A stretch of 64,000 nucleotides of DNA from Clostridium_AD estertheticum_D. Its GTDB lineage: Bacteria > Bacillota > Clostridia > Clostridiales > Clostridiaceae. Below the pieces are notes generated by a model, which saw only the letters and a list, made by a program, of their open reading frames with translations, did not search any database and was not told the origin of the DNA. Location: assembly GCF_018861295.1 (NCBI RefSeq), contig NZ_JAHLDM010000021.1:33713-97712 (forward strand), in the 5' to 3' direction. Position 1 is the stretch's first letter. Every line of letters starts with the position of its first letter. Shown one piece after another: positions 25,991 through 34,943 of the stretch. The position numbers and the translations under genes were made by a program.

Positions 25991-28372
25991 TTATTCACAT
26001 TTGAATAATTTTCTTGCAAATTTTACAGTTTGTGTTGCATCTTTAGCATAATAATCTGCACCAATCATTTTTGCATACTCTTCATTTAAAACTGCGCCTC
26101 CAACAAGAACAGTGCAATCAAGGTTATTGTCACGAAGAGCCTTTATTGTTTCACCCATGCTTCTAACAGTGGTGGTCATAAGTGCACTTAAACCAACTAA
26201 TTTAATATTACCACTACGTACTGCTTCAACAACTACATCCTCGTGTACATCTTTTCCAAGATCTATTACATCAAATCCATAATTTTCGAGTAGAATTTTA
26301 ACTATATTTTTACCAATATCGTGAATGTCCCCACGGACAGTTGCAAGAACGATTGTACCTTTACTAATTTTTTTGTCAGTACTTGCCATCATTCTTTCTT
26401 TAATTATCTGGAAAGATTTTTTTACTGTTTCTGCAGATTGTAATAATTGAGGAAGAAATATTTCTCCACTTTCATATTTTTGACCTACAATATCAAGAGA
26501 AGGGATTAAGTAGGTATTAACTACTTCCATTTCAGTCATAGTTTTTAGGAGCTCTTTTGTTATTTTTGAAGCTTCTTCCTTCATACCATCAATAATAATG
26601 CTCTTTAAATCTTTATTTGTAGCAATTTCTTTATTTGTCTGTTTTCCCTCAAAGGTTGAGTAAACATCTATATATTTTTTTGACGCAATATCATTATTCC
26701 ATAAAACGTTAAAGGCATTAATTGTGGACATCATATCCTCAGATAGAGGATTGAGTATTGGGGCATCAAGTCCAGCAGTTAAGGCAGCAGCAAGGAAGGT
26801 TCTATTTAGTATTCCCCTTTGAGGCAAACCAAAGGATACATTACTTACCCCAAGAGTAGTTTTAACCCCCAGTGTACTTTTAACAAGCTGCAGCGCCCTA
26901 ATAGTTTCTTTAACCTCACTTTGTTGAGCAGAGGCAGTTAAAACAAGACAATCTATTATAATATCTGATTTGTCTATTCCGTATTCGGCTGCCCTTTCAA
27001 CAATTTTTTGAGCTACCTTAAGTCTACCTTCAGCAGTTGTGGGAATACCATTTTCATCAATGGTAAGTCCAATTACACAAGCACCATATTTTTTAACTAT
27101 TGGAAATACTGATTCCATTGTTTCATCTTTACCATTAACAGAATTTATTAGAGGTTTGCCATTATAAATTCGAACCGCTGATTCAATTACGTCAGGCCGT
27201 ACACTATCAATTTGAAGTGGAAGATTAACAACACTTTGTAGTTCTTTAATGACTTCAACCATAACAGCAAGTTCGTCAATTTCAGGAAGACCCACATTAA
27301 CATCTAGTATATTTGCTCCTGCATCTCGTTGATTTATGCCTTCTTTAAGTATATAGTCCAAATTATTATTTTTTAATGCCTCTTTAAGCTTTTTTTTGCC
27401 TGTGGGATTTATTCGCTCACCAATAACTCTTATATCTTCTCCAAGTACTACGGTTAGGGACGGTGAACTAACAGCAGTAAATTTTTTAACATCACGTTTT
27501 ATAGGTTTCAAATCTTTTAACATATCAGATATATCTTTTATGTGCTGACTTGTAGTTCCACAGCAACCACCCAATATTGTAACACCCATTTCTGCCATGA
27601 TTTTTGCGTATTGTGCAAATTCATGTGCATTAACATCATAAAATGCTTCTCCGTCTTTAAGTTTAGGAAGACCAGCATTAGGTTGAACTATAACTGGTAT
27701 GCTTGAGTACTTAAGTATTTCTGTAATTATTGGAAGCATTTCATTTGGGCCAAGAGAACAATTTACCCCAAGAGCATCTACTCCAAGGCTTTGAATTACA
27801 TTAACCATAGTTAGTGGGTCTGTACCCGTTAATGTTCTTCCATTATCCTGATAAGACATTGTACATATAACTGGCAGATTACTGTTTTCCTTTGCTGCAA
27901 GAATAGCGGCCTTTGCCTCATAAATATCTGACATTGTTTCAATAAGTATTATATCTGCGCCTTCCCTTGCACCAATTATTATTTGCTCTGCAAAAGTGTC
28001 ATAGGCATCATTAAATGATAATGTTCCAAGTGGCTCCATCAATTGACCTATGGGCCCAATATCAAGTGCAACAAGTTTATCTTTAGCAGCACTTCTTGCT
28101 ATCCTTACAGCACTTCCAACAATATCTTCCACACTGTATAATGTATTTTTAAGTTTATATCTATTTGCACCAAAGGTATTGGTGGTTATGACATCACTGC
28201 CTACACCTAGGTATTCTAAATGTATTTTTTGTATGATTTCTGGGTGCAATATATTATAACTTTCGGGTAATTCACCCCTTTTAATTCCATATTTTTGGAG
28301 CATTGTTCCCATAGCACCATCAAATAATAAAAAATCATTAAAATTTATTTTTTTATTCACAACATCCACCAT
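25991..28372 (-). CDS. metH: B12-dependent methionine synthase, short form without reactivation domain
   Basis: Domains in order: homocysteine S-methyltransferase (residues 5-290; LFDGAMGTML, zinc ligands in GGCCGTTSQH), pterin-binding methyltetrahydrofolate domain (about 310-570; IGERINPTGKKK), a helical cap, and the B12-binding domain with RGDIHDIGKNIV. The SAM-dependent reactivation domain is absent but is encoded by the overlapping upstream gene. Length near 800 is normal for this split type. Several starts are possible within the overlap (28387, 28372 or GTG 28360); none has ideal spacing. Unlike the plus-strand threonine genes, no S-box precedes this operon. Confidence 0.94.
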   Translation of the reverse strand: MVDVVNKKINFNDFLLFDGAMGTMLQKYGIKRGELPESYNILHPEIIQKIHLEYLGVGSDVITTNTFGANRYKLKNTLYSVEDIVGSAVRIARSAAKDKLVALDIGPIGQLMEPLGTLSFNDAYDTFAEQIIIGAREGADIILIETMSDIYEAKAAILAAKENSNLPVICTMSYQDNGRTLTGTDPLTMVNVIQSLGVDALGVNCSLGPNEMLPIITEILKYSSIPVIVQPNAGLPKLKDGEAFYDVNAHEFAQYAKIMAEMGVTILGGCCGTTSQHIKDISDMLKDLKPIKRDVKKFTAVSSPSLTVVLGEDIRVIGERINPTGKKKLKEALKNNNLDYILKEGINQRDAGANILDVNVGLPEIDELAVMVEVIKELQSVVNLPLQIDSVRPDVIESAVRIYNGKPLINSVNGKDETMESVFPIVKKYGACVIGLTIDENGIPTTAEGRLKVAQKIVERAAEYGIDKSDIIIDCLVLTASAQQSEVKETIRALQLVKSTLGVKTTLGVSNVSFGLPQRGILNRTFLAAALTAGLDAPILNPLSEDMMSTINAFNVLWNNDIASKKYIDVYSTFEGKQTNKEIATNKDLKSIIIDGMKEEASKITKELLKTMTEMEVVNTYLIPSLDIVGQKYESGEIFLPQLLQSAETVKKSFQIIKERMMASTDKKISKGTIVLATVRGDIHDIGKNIVKILLENYGFDVIDLGKDVHEDVVVEAVRSGNIKLVGLSALMTTTVRSMGETIKALRDNNLDCTVLVGGAVLNEEYAKMIGADYYAKDATQTVKFARKLFKCE

Positions 28373-29015
28373 CCTTTCTGAATTCACAACCTACATTTTT
28401 ACAACTTGAGCATCCAGTACGTTTTTTAAAATTTTTAGTTCTACTAAGGCCTATAAGTGCGGTTACAGATTTCCTTGGAAGCATTATGCTATTTTCAGTA
28501 ATAGATAGTCCTATCTTTTTATATGCATCCAATACATTTAGTATTTCGGCTCCATTATCAATAGCGAAGTCTCCATAACCTGGACTATATCTAGTTGTAA
28601 TATATAGATCCTCTTTTAATGCGTTTTTCATGATTTCATCTTGAAGCTGATCACAAACATACTCTATTGCTGTGCTTGCACAGGCATCCATAATTACACC
28701 CTTTGTTATATCAAATCTTGAGTAGTATGCTAGCCTGCTATCCACAGCCGTTCCAAGAGTTGCAGCCATAACGACGCACTTCTCGGAGTTTATTAGAAGA
28801 TCTTTTATATCCTTATCTTTTAAAACTAAAGTGCTACCTAATAGAAAAAGTTTATCATTTTTTTTATCAATATCAAAAATTTCATATACTGAACTAGCTT
28901 TGCTTATATCAATTATTTCTCTTGTGCAAACATCAATTAAATTTGTCATACTTTTATCTATCTTTTGGTTCTTATAACCTAAATATCTTAAAACTTCGTT
29001 TTTATCGATTTCCAT
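28353..29015 (-). CDS. Methionine synthase reactivation (AdoMet-binding) domain protein
   Basis: The protein corresponds to the detached activation domain of MetH. It shows YSPGYGDFAIDNGAEILNVL and the conserved SVTALIGLS, and a Cys-rich C-terminus (CSSCKNVGCEF and GGCCE). The RxxxGYG-type segment binds AdoMet in the E. coli enzyme. It would reductively remethylate inactive cob(II)alamin in MetH. GGAGG five bases before ATG 29015 sets the start; the GTG at 29027 is too close to that site. Its end overlaps the MetH gene, so both are translated together. Confidence 0.88.
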   Translation of the reverse strand: MEIDKNEVLRYLGYKNQKIDKSMTNLIDVCTREIIDISKASSVYEIFDIDKKNDKLFLLGSTLVLKDKDIKDLLINSEKCVVMAATLGTAVDSRLAYYSRFDITKGVIMDACASTAIEYVCDQLQDEIMKNALKEDLYITTRYSPGYGDFAIDNGAEILNVLDAYKKIGLSITENSIMLPRKSVTALIGLSRTKNFKKRTGCSSCKNVGCEFRKDGGCCE

Positions 29016-29032
29016 AGCAGCCTCCACTTAGT

Positions 29033-29060
29033 TTTATACTAGGATAAGGTATAAATACAA
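29033..29060 (-). promoter_or_regulatory. Possible promoter of the metH operon
   Basis: On the minus strand TTGTAT (29060-29055) and TATAAA (29038-29033) are separated by 16 bases. Transcription would start only a few bases before the ribosome site, leaving almost no leader. Confidence 0.35.
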
Positions 29061-29111
29061 TAATTGCAAATATAATATTTATTAATTACATTAAATAGGC
29101 ATAGGTTTGCA

Positions 29112-29140
29112 TTGACATTTATATCTGTATGAGTTACAAT
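29112..29140 (+). promoter_or_regulatory. Promoter of the SAM-riboswitch operon
   Basis: TTGACA at 29112-29117 and TACAAT at 29135-29140 are 17 bases apart. Transcription would start some 15 bases before the riboswitch. Confidence 0.8.
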
Positions 29141-29162
29141 AAAAAACAATAATTTAATAAAT

Positions 29163-29269
29163 TTCTTATTTAGAGAGGTGGAGGGACTGGCCCTATGAAA
29201 CCCGACAACCGACATTTTTTTTATGTAACGGTGTCAATTCCTGCAGAACATAGTTCTGAATAATAAGAA
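29163..29269 (+). promoter_or_regulatory. SAM-I (S-box) riboswitch
   Basis: The S-box core is clear: AGAGAGGTGGAGGGACTGGC at 29171 onward, then CCTATGAAACCCGACAACC, and later GGTGTCAATTCCTGCAG. P1 pairs TTCTTATT (29163-29170) with AATAAGAA (29262-29269). The 3' side of P1 overlaps an antiterminator (AAGAAATCAGTTTT with AAAACTGCTTTCTT). SAM binding would release the terminator at 29297 and turn off the downstream PGM-like, thrC and hom genes. Confidence 0.97.
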
Positions 29270-29296
29270 ATCAGTTTTTTACGTATAGTAATACAG

Positions 29297-29330
29297 AAAA
29301 CTGCTTTCTTACTTGAAGGCAGTTTTTTTT
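29297..29330 (+). terminator. SAM-riboswitch terminator
   Basis: AAAACTGCTTTC pairs with GAAGGCAGTTTT and is followed by further T residues. Its 5' arm is shared with the antiterminator described for the riboswitch. From here to 29411 there is only A/T-rich spacer. Confidence 0.93.
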
Positions 29331-29411
29331 ATAGGATTAAAATAAAAAAAATTATTAGAAAATTTGAATAATTAAAAAGATTTATACAATAAACAATAGA
29401 GGAGTGTTAAT

Positions 29412-30629
29412 ATGAAGTATATCGTAGTACTTGGTGATGGAATGGCAGATTATCCAGTTAAGGAACTAGATAATAAAACCCCTCTTCAATATGCAAAGAC
29501 GCCTGCTATGGACTACATGGCAAAGCACGGTTTGCAAGGCTTAGTTAAAACTGTTCCAAATGGTATGCCTGCAGGAAGTGATACAGCCAATATGACTGTT
29601 TTTGGATATGATACAGCTGTGTATTATAGTGGTCGTTCACCTTTCGAGGCAGCAAGTATGGGAATCCCAATGTTAGATACAGACGTTACATTTAGATGTA
29701 ATTTGGTAACTGTGTCAGAGGGTGAGCCATATGAGGAAAAGATTATGCTTGATCATAGTTCGGATGAAATTACAACTGAGGAGGCAAGGGTATTAATAAA
29801 AGATTTAAGTGAGTATTTAGAGACTGAGTCTATTAAGTTTTATCCAGGGATTAGTTATAGGCATTTAATAATATGGGACAAGGGGCCTTACTCATGGACA
29901 CTTACACCACCTCACGATATACTAGGACAAAAGGTAAAAGACTATATGCCGAAAGGGATAGGTAGCGAGATATTTGATGTTATGACAAAGAAAAGTAACA
30001 AATTTTTATCAAATCATGATATAAATAAAAAGAGAGTCGCAAGAGGGCTTAAACCAGCCAATTCAATATGGATTTGGGGAGAAGGAAAAAAACCACTCCT
30101 ATCTAGTTTTTATAAAAAATATAATTTAAAAGGTTCAGTAATTTCTGCAGTTGATTTAGTAAAAGGAATTGGAATGTGTGCAGGAATGGATATTATTGAG
30201 GTAGAAGGTGCCACTGGAAATATTAATACTAACTTTAAAGGTAAAGCAAAAGCAGCTCTTGAAGAATTGAAAAAGGGCAATGATTTTGTTTATGTTCATA
30301 TTGAGGCCCCTGATGAATGTGGACATAGATTTGAAATAGAAAATAAATATAAAGCTATAGAGTTTATAGATAACCAGATAGTACAGGTTATTAAAGATGA
30401 GATGGAGAAATTAGGTGAAGATTATAAAATGATAATACTTCCAGATCATCCAACACCTCTATCTCTTAGGACACATACAAGTGATCCTGTACCATTTTTA
30501 ATATACCAAAGCAATGATGAAAAAGAAAGTGGAAGTGACACTTATAATGAATTTACGGCGAAAGAGACAGGTTTGTATTTTCCAGAAGGATATAAGTTAA
30601 TGGATTATTTTATAAAAGGCGAAAAATAA
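29412..30629 (+). CDS. ApgM-type phosphoglycerate mutase-like protein, candidate homoserine kinase
   Basis: The protein belongs to the alkaline-phosphatase superfamily group of archaeal-type cofactor-independent PGMs. Metal ligands are visible in VVLGDGMADYP, the catalytic serine region is PAGSDTANM, and late metal ligands lie in VHIEAPDECGHR and ILPDHPTP. Such proteins have been proposed to act as homoserine kinase in bacteria that lack thrB. Here it is the first gene after the SAM riboswitch and precedes threonine synthase and homoserine dehydrogenase, with no ThrB in the window. That context favours homoserine phosphorylation over glycolysis, though it is not proven. Confidence 0.85.
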   Translation: MKYIVVLGDGMADYPVKELDNKTPLQYAKTPAMDYMAKHGLQGLVKTVPNGMPAGSDTANMTVFGYDTAVYYSGRSPFEAASMGIPMLDTDVTFRCNLVTVSEGEPYEEKIMLDHSSDEITTEEARVLIKDLSEYLETESIKFYPGISYRHLIIWDKGPYSWTLTPPHDILGQKVKDYMPKGIGSEIFDVMTKKSNKFLSNHDINKKRVARGLKPANSIWIWGEGKKPLLSSFYKKYNLKGSVISAVDLVKGIGMCAGMDIIEVEGATGNINTNFKGKAKAALEELKKGNDFVYVHIEAPDECGHRFEIENKYKAIEFIDNQIVQVIKDEMEKLGEDYKMIILPDHPTPLSLRTHTSDPVPFLIYQSNDEKESGSDTYNEFTAKETGLYFPEGYKLMDYFIKGEK

Positions 30630-30691
30630 GAGCAACTAATATAAAAATTTTAAATGTAATCTATAAAAGATGAAGTGGGAGGAATAATATT

Positions 30692-32182
30692 ATGAAGCAA
30701 ATATATTATAAGAGTACTCGTGGAAATGAAAAACTAGTAAAATCAGCAGAAGCTATTGCAAGAGGTCTTAGCGAAGATGGTGGTCTTTTTGTACCAACAT
30801 CAATACCAAAACTTACTGCAAGCCTTGAAGAATTAAAAGGAATGGATTATAAAAAATTAGCATTTACTATAATGAAGGAATTTTTAACTGATTATGATGA
30901 AAAAGATTTATTAGAGTCTATAGACAAGGCATATGACGAAAAATTTGATACACCAGTTATTGCACCACTAGTAAAACATGGAGAAACATATTTTCTAGAA
31001 TTATATCATGGACCAACTTTAGCGTTTAAGGATATGGCGTTATCAATATTACCTTATTTATTAAAAAATGCAGTAAAGAAATTAAACATAAATAAAGAAA
31101 TGGTTATTCTTACTGCAACATCTGGAGATACAGGTAAAGCTGCACTTGAGGGTTTTGCAAATGTAGATGGTACAAAAATAATAGTATTTTTCCCACAAGA
31201 GGGTGTAAGCGAAATTCAAAAAAGGCAGATGCTAACGCAATCAGGAAATAATACCTCTGTCATAGGAATTGAGGGAAATTTTGACGACGCTCAAAATGGC
31301 GTTAAGCAGATGCTTACAGATGATAGTCTAATTAAGAGATTAGATGATAATAATAAAATGTTTTCATCAGCTAATTCAATAAACATAGGAAGGTTAATAC
31401 CTCAGGTTGTCTATTATTTTTATGCATATACTCAGCTTTGTAACAAGGGTGAAATAAAAGCAGGGGAAGAGATAAATTTCTGTGTTCCTACTGGAAATTT
31501 CGGTAACATATTAGCAGGATATTATGCAAAGAAAATGGGACTTCCAATCAAAAAATTAATATGTGCTTCAAATGAGAATAAAGTTTTATTTGATTTTATA
31601 AATACCGGTACATACGATAGGGTACGTGATTTTGTAATTACAATGTCTCCTTCAATGGATATATTAATTTCAAGTAACCTTGAAAGACTTTTATATGCTA
31701 TTAGTGGGGAAAATACATCAAAGATAAAGGATCTTATGGACAAGCTTAAAAAAGATGGTAAATATGAGATTGATGATAATATGAAAGGAGAGTTAAAGGA
31801 CTTCTACGGAGGTTATGCAAGCGAAGAAGATACTGCAAAAGCAATAACTGCGGTTTATAAAACTACTAATTACGTAATTGATACTCATACTGCAGTCTCT
31901 TATGCAGTTTATAAGAAATATTTAGTAGAAACGAAGGATACCACAAAGACAGTTATCGTGTCTACAGCAAGTCCATATAAATTTACGCCTGATGTTATGA
32001 AATCAATAGATGCAAAATACATTGGTTTAAATGATTTTAAATTAATTAAAGAACTTAGTAAATTAACAAAAGGTGATATTCCAGTGGGTATAAAGGATTT
32101 AGAAACAAGACCTATACTTCATAAAACTGTTTGCAAAAAAAATGAAATGCAAATACAAATTGAAAAGATTCTTAATATTTAA
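30692..32182 (+). CDS. thrC: Threonine synthase
   Basis: The enzyme converts O-phosphohomoserine to threonine with PLP. The PLP lysine is in HGPTLAFKDMALS, and LTATSGDTGKAALEG binds the cofactor phosphate or substrate. The N-terminal block YKSTRGNEKLVKSAEAI is that of the longer, fungal/E. coli-like class; length 496 agrees. It lies 62 bases after the PGM-like gene, has a GTGGGAGG ribosome site, and shares the SAM-controlled transcript. Confidence 0.95.
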   Translation: MKQIYYKSTRGNEKLVKSAEAIARGLSEDGGLFVPTSIPKLTASLEELKGMDYKKLAFTIMKEFLTDYDEKDLLESIDKAYDEKFDTPVIAPLVKHGETYFLELYHGPTLAFKDMALSILPYLLKNAVKKLNINKEMVILTATSGDTGKAALEGFANVDGTKIIVFFPQEGVSEIQKRQMLTQSGNNTSVIGIEGNFDDAQNGVKQMLTDDSLIKRLDDNNKMFSSANSINIGRLIPQVVYYFYAYTQLCNKGEIKAGEEINFCVPTGNFGNILAGYYAKKMGLPIKKLICASNENKVLFDFINTGTYDRVRDFVITMSPSMDILISSNLERLLYAISGENTSKIKDLMDKLKKDGKYEIDDNMKGELKDFYGGYASEEDTAKAITAVYKTTNYVIDTHTAVSYAVYKKYLVETKDTTKTVIVSTASPYKFTPDVMKSIDAKYIGLNDFKLIKELSKLTKGDIPVGIKDLETRPILHKTVCKKNEMQIQIEKILNI

Positions 32183-32337
32183 CGACATTTCAGAAGGAAA
32201 GTCATCTATTTATATAAGTGGAAGTTAATTACATTAGAAAAAATAAATTTCAGAAAGAGATTTTCAATATTATAATAAATTAAAAAGTGCAATGATTAAT
32301 GGTACTTATATAATGGTTTAGGAAAGGAGAATTCAAC

Positions 32338-33627
32338 ATGGAAAAGGTCAAAATAGCAATTTTAGGTTTTGGTAATGTAGGTACGGGTGTTTGGAAAATA
32401 TTGCATGAAAATAAAAAAGAAATAATGAAACGTTCAAATTATGAAATAGAGGTAACCAAAATACTTGTAAAAGATATAAATAAAAAGAGAGATATTGTAG
32501 TAGCTCCTGGAATATTAACAAATAATATTGATGATATTATTAACGATGAGAGTATAAAGATAGTTGTTGAACTTATTGGTGGAAGTAGCGAGGCTAAGGA
32601 CTATATGATACGTGCAATGAAAGCCAAAAAACATATTGTAACTGCTAATAAATTAGTAATTGCAAACTGGAGCAAGGAATTATTTAAAATAGCAGACACC
32701 GAAAATGTATTATTTTATTATGAGGCAAGTGTAGCTGGTGGAATTCCAATAATACGTGAAATTAATGAGAGCCTCACAGCAAATAGGATTGAGCAGATAG
32801 TAGGAATTATAAATGGAACAACTAATTATATACTAAGCAAAATGACTTTAGATGGAAGTAGTTTCGATGAAGCATTAAAAGAGGCTCAAGATAAGGGCTA
32901 TGCGGAAGCTGATCCAACTTCTGATGTTGATGGTTATGATGCTGTATATAAGCTTGCCATAATGTCTTCACTAGCCTTTGGAACAGAAGTGAATCATGAT
33001 TGTATTTATAGAGAAGGAATAAGAAATATAAGTGCTGTAGATATAGAGTACGCTAAAAAATTCGGCTATACTATAAAACTTTTAGCAATAGCAAAGGAGA
33101 TAGATAACAAGTTAGAGCTAAGAGTACATCCAACCCTAATTCCGTCAACTCATCCTATGGCAAATGTAAATGATGTTTATAACTCAATAATGATAAAAGG
33201 TAATGCAGTTGGAGAGTTAATGCTGTACGGAAAAGGAGCTGGGGATCTGCCAACAGGAAGTGCAGTTGTAGGGGATATAATATCAATACTTCGAAATAAT
33301 ATAAAGCCAGTTGATCTAACAGAGACAGCATGCACTGTTGAATTTAAAGAAGTTAAAAAAGCTCGTGAAAATCAATCTGAATTTTATATCAGACTCGATT
33401 TTAAGGATAAGGAAGGGGTTTTAGGAGATACAGCAAATATATTTGGAGAAAATAATGTTAGCATTGTATCAATTACTCAAGATGTAGAGCGTGGTGATCA
33501 TTCCTCGCTTGCATTTATTACACATAAAAGTGAAGAAAAGAACATAAGAAATTCACTTAATAAAATAATACAATTAGATAGCGTAAATAATGTGGAAAGT
33601 ATAATAAGAATAGAATCATTTAATTAG
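32338..33627 (+). CDS. hom: Homoserine dehydrogenase, copy 2
   Basis: This is a 429-residue paralogue of the gene at 14348-15637. It has the same NAD(P) site (GFGNVGTGVWKIL), catalytic core and C-terminal ACT domain (FYIRLDFKDKEGVLG). The two differ mainly in the ACT region and around residues 45-55. It sits 155 bases after threonine synthase, with its own AAAGGAG. It probably shares the SAM-regulated transcript, although the spacer could hold a second promoter. A strong terminator follows. Confidence 0.95.
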   Translation: MEKVKIAILGFGNVGTGVWKILHENKKEIMKRSNYEIEVTKILVKDINKKRDIVVAPGILTNNIDDIINDESIKIVVELIGGSSEAKDYMIRAMKAKKHIVTANKLVIANWSKELFKIADTENVLFYYEASVAGGIPIIREINESLTANRIEQIVGIINGTTNYILSKMTLDGSSFDEALKEAQDKGYAEADPTSDVDGYDAVYKLAIMSSLAFGTEVNHDCIYREGIRNISAVDIEYAKKFGYTIKLLAIAKEIDNKLELRVHPTLIPSTHPMANVNDVYNSIMIKGNAVGELMLYGKGAGDLPTGSAVVGDIISILRNNIKPVDLTETACTVEFKEVKKARENQSEFYIRLDFKDKEGVLGDTANIFGENNVSIVSITQDVERGDHSSLAFITHKSEEKNIRNSLNKIIQLDSVNNVESIIRIESFN

Positions 33628-33636
33628 TATTAAATT

Positions 33637-33683
33637 AAAAAAATCCTCCTGTAAATGAAATATCATTTACAGGAGGATTTTTT
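33637..33683. terminator. Bidirectional terminator between hom and a glycosyltransferase gene
   Basis: AAAAAATCCTCCTGTAAATGA pairs perfectly with its complement across an AATA loop. A-runs and T-runs flank it, so it can end transcripts from both sides. Confidence 0.93.
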
Positions 33684-33699
33684 GTAATATGAGGTTTAT

Positions 33700-34728
33700 C
33701 TAATTACCTATTGTTTCGCCTTTTGAAGTGATTTTTAAATCGTATATTTCAGGTGATCTATTTCCTTTAAAAGTTACACTATTTTTAAGGTCATTATAGC
33801 TTACAGTGTTTGCTACTATATATAAAGGCCTATTTTTACTCTCCTCAGAAATTCTTGCAATATATTGTCCCATAATAGCCATAAAGCAAAACATTAGGCC
33901 AAACATCATTAAGCTAATTGAAAGAATTAATCCTAAGTTTAATATAGCGTTTTTATTAATCATCGAGGTTACAATAGTACCAATTAATAAAACAGTACCT
34001 ATTAAGCCAGTAAATGCTCCAAAGTAGCCAGCAAATATTAATGGCTTATAAGAAAAGGAAGTTATTCCATCAAAAGCTAATGTAAACATTTTTTTTAGAG
34101 AATATTTTGTTTCACCAGCAAATCTTTCTTTACGTACAAATTCTACAAATGTTTGTTTATAACCAATCCAACTAACTAAACCCCTTATATATCTGTTCTT
34201 TTCTGGCATTGAGTTTAGAGCATCACATACTTTTCTGTCGATAAGTCTAAAATCTCCAGTATCAACTGGAATATCTATACTCGTCATACTTTTTAGTAAT
34301 CTGTAGTAGGCAGTAGATGTAAATTTCTTAAAAAAGGTTTCGCCAACTCTTTTGACTCTTTTGCCATATACTACATCGTAACCTTCCTTCCATTTTGATA
34401 TCATGTCGATTATAGCTTCAGGAGGATCTTGAAGATCAGCATCTATTACAATAACAGCATCACCTATTGCCTGATTCATTCCAGCAGTTATAGCAGCTTG
34501 ATGTCCAAAATTTCTTGAAAAATTTATAAGCTTTATATTCTTATCTGCCCTACATATATTTTCTGTTTTATTTCTTGTTGCATCGCGGCTTCCATCATTA
34601 ACAAATAAAATTTCATATTTTTCGTTAGTATTATCCATAACAGATTTTAATCTTTTGTAACTCTCTTCTATAACTAGTTCTTCATTATACAAAGGCACTA
34701 CTACTGAATAAATAATTCCATTACTCAT
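33700..34728 (-). CDS. Polyprenyl-phosphate glycosyltransferase, GT2 (GtrB/YkcC-like)
   Basis: The N-terminal catalytic domain has VVPLYNEE, the metal-binding VIDADLQDPPE and the later GDFRLIDRK. Two membrane helices follow at about 225-250 and 262-290. This matches the DPM-synthase-like GtrB/YkcC family, which loads a sugar onto undecaprenyl phosphate for transfer outside the cell. GT-C enzymes that could use that donor lie at 40.9 and 42.5 kb. ATG 34728 follows GAAGGGA; the frame extends further upstream without a better start. Confidence 0.9.
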   Translation of the reverse strand: MSNGIIYSVVVPLYNEELVIEESYKRLKSVMDNTNEKYEILFVNDGSRDATRNKTENICRADKNIKLINFSRNFGHQAAITAGMNQAIGDAVIVIDADLQDPPEAIIDMISKWKEGYDVVYGKRVKRVGETFFKKFTSTAYYRLLKSMTSIDIPVDTGDFRLIDRKVCDALNSMPEKNRYIRGLVSWIGYKQTFVEFVRKERFAGETKYSLKKMFTLAFDGITSFSYKPLIFAGYFGAFTGLIGTVLLIGTIVTSMINKNAILNLGLILSISLMMFGLMFCFMAIMGQYIARISEESKNRPLYIVANTVSYNDLKNSVTFKGNRSPEIYDLKITSKGETIGN

Positions 34729-34863
34729 TACTATCATTCCCTTCGAATCAATTTTTTTAATCAATTTTCAACGTTCTCTATAATTAAAAGTATAAGGGGA
34801 AATTGTAGCATCAGTATCAAATCAATATGTGAACTTTATGTGATAATTCATATAATTTTTTAA

Positions 34864-34893
34864 AAATAAAAAGGCTGCCTATGATAGGCAGCC
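34864..34893 (-). terminator. Terminator of the collagen-like gene
   Basis: GGCTGCCTA and TAGGCAGCC form a perfect stem around a short loop. On the minus strand it is followed by TTTTTATTTT. Confidence 0.88.
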
Positions 34894-34943
34894 AATTAAG
34901 CTAATGAGATAATTTGGTGTTTGTTAAGATCAACTTAACATTG

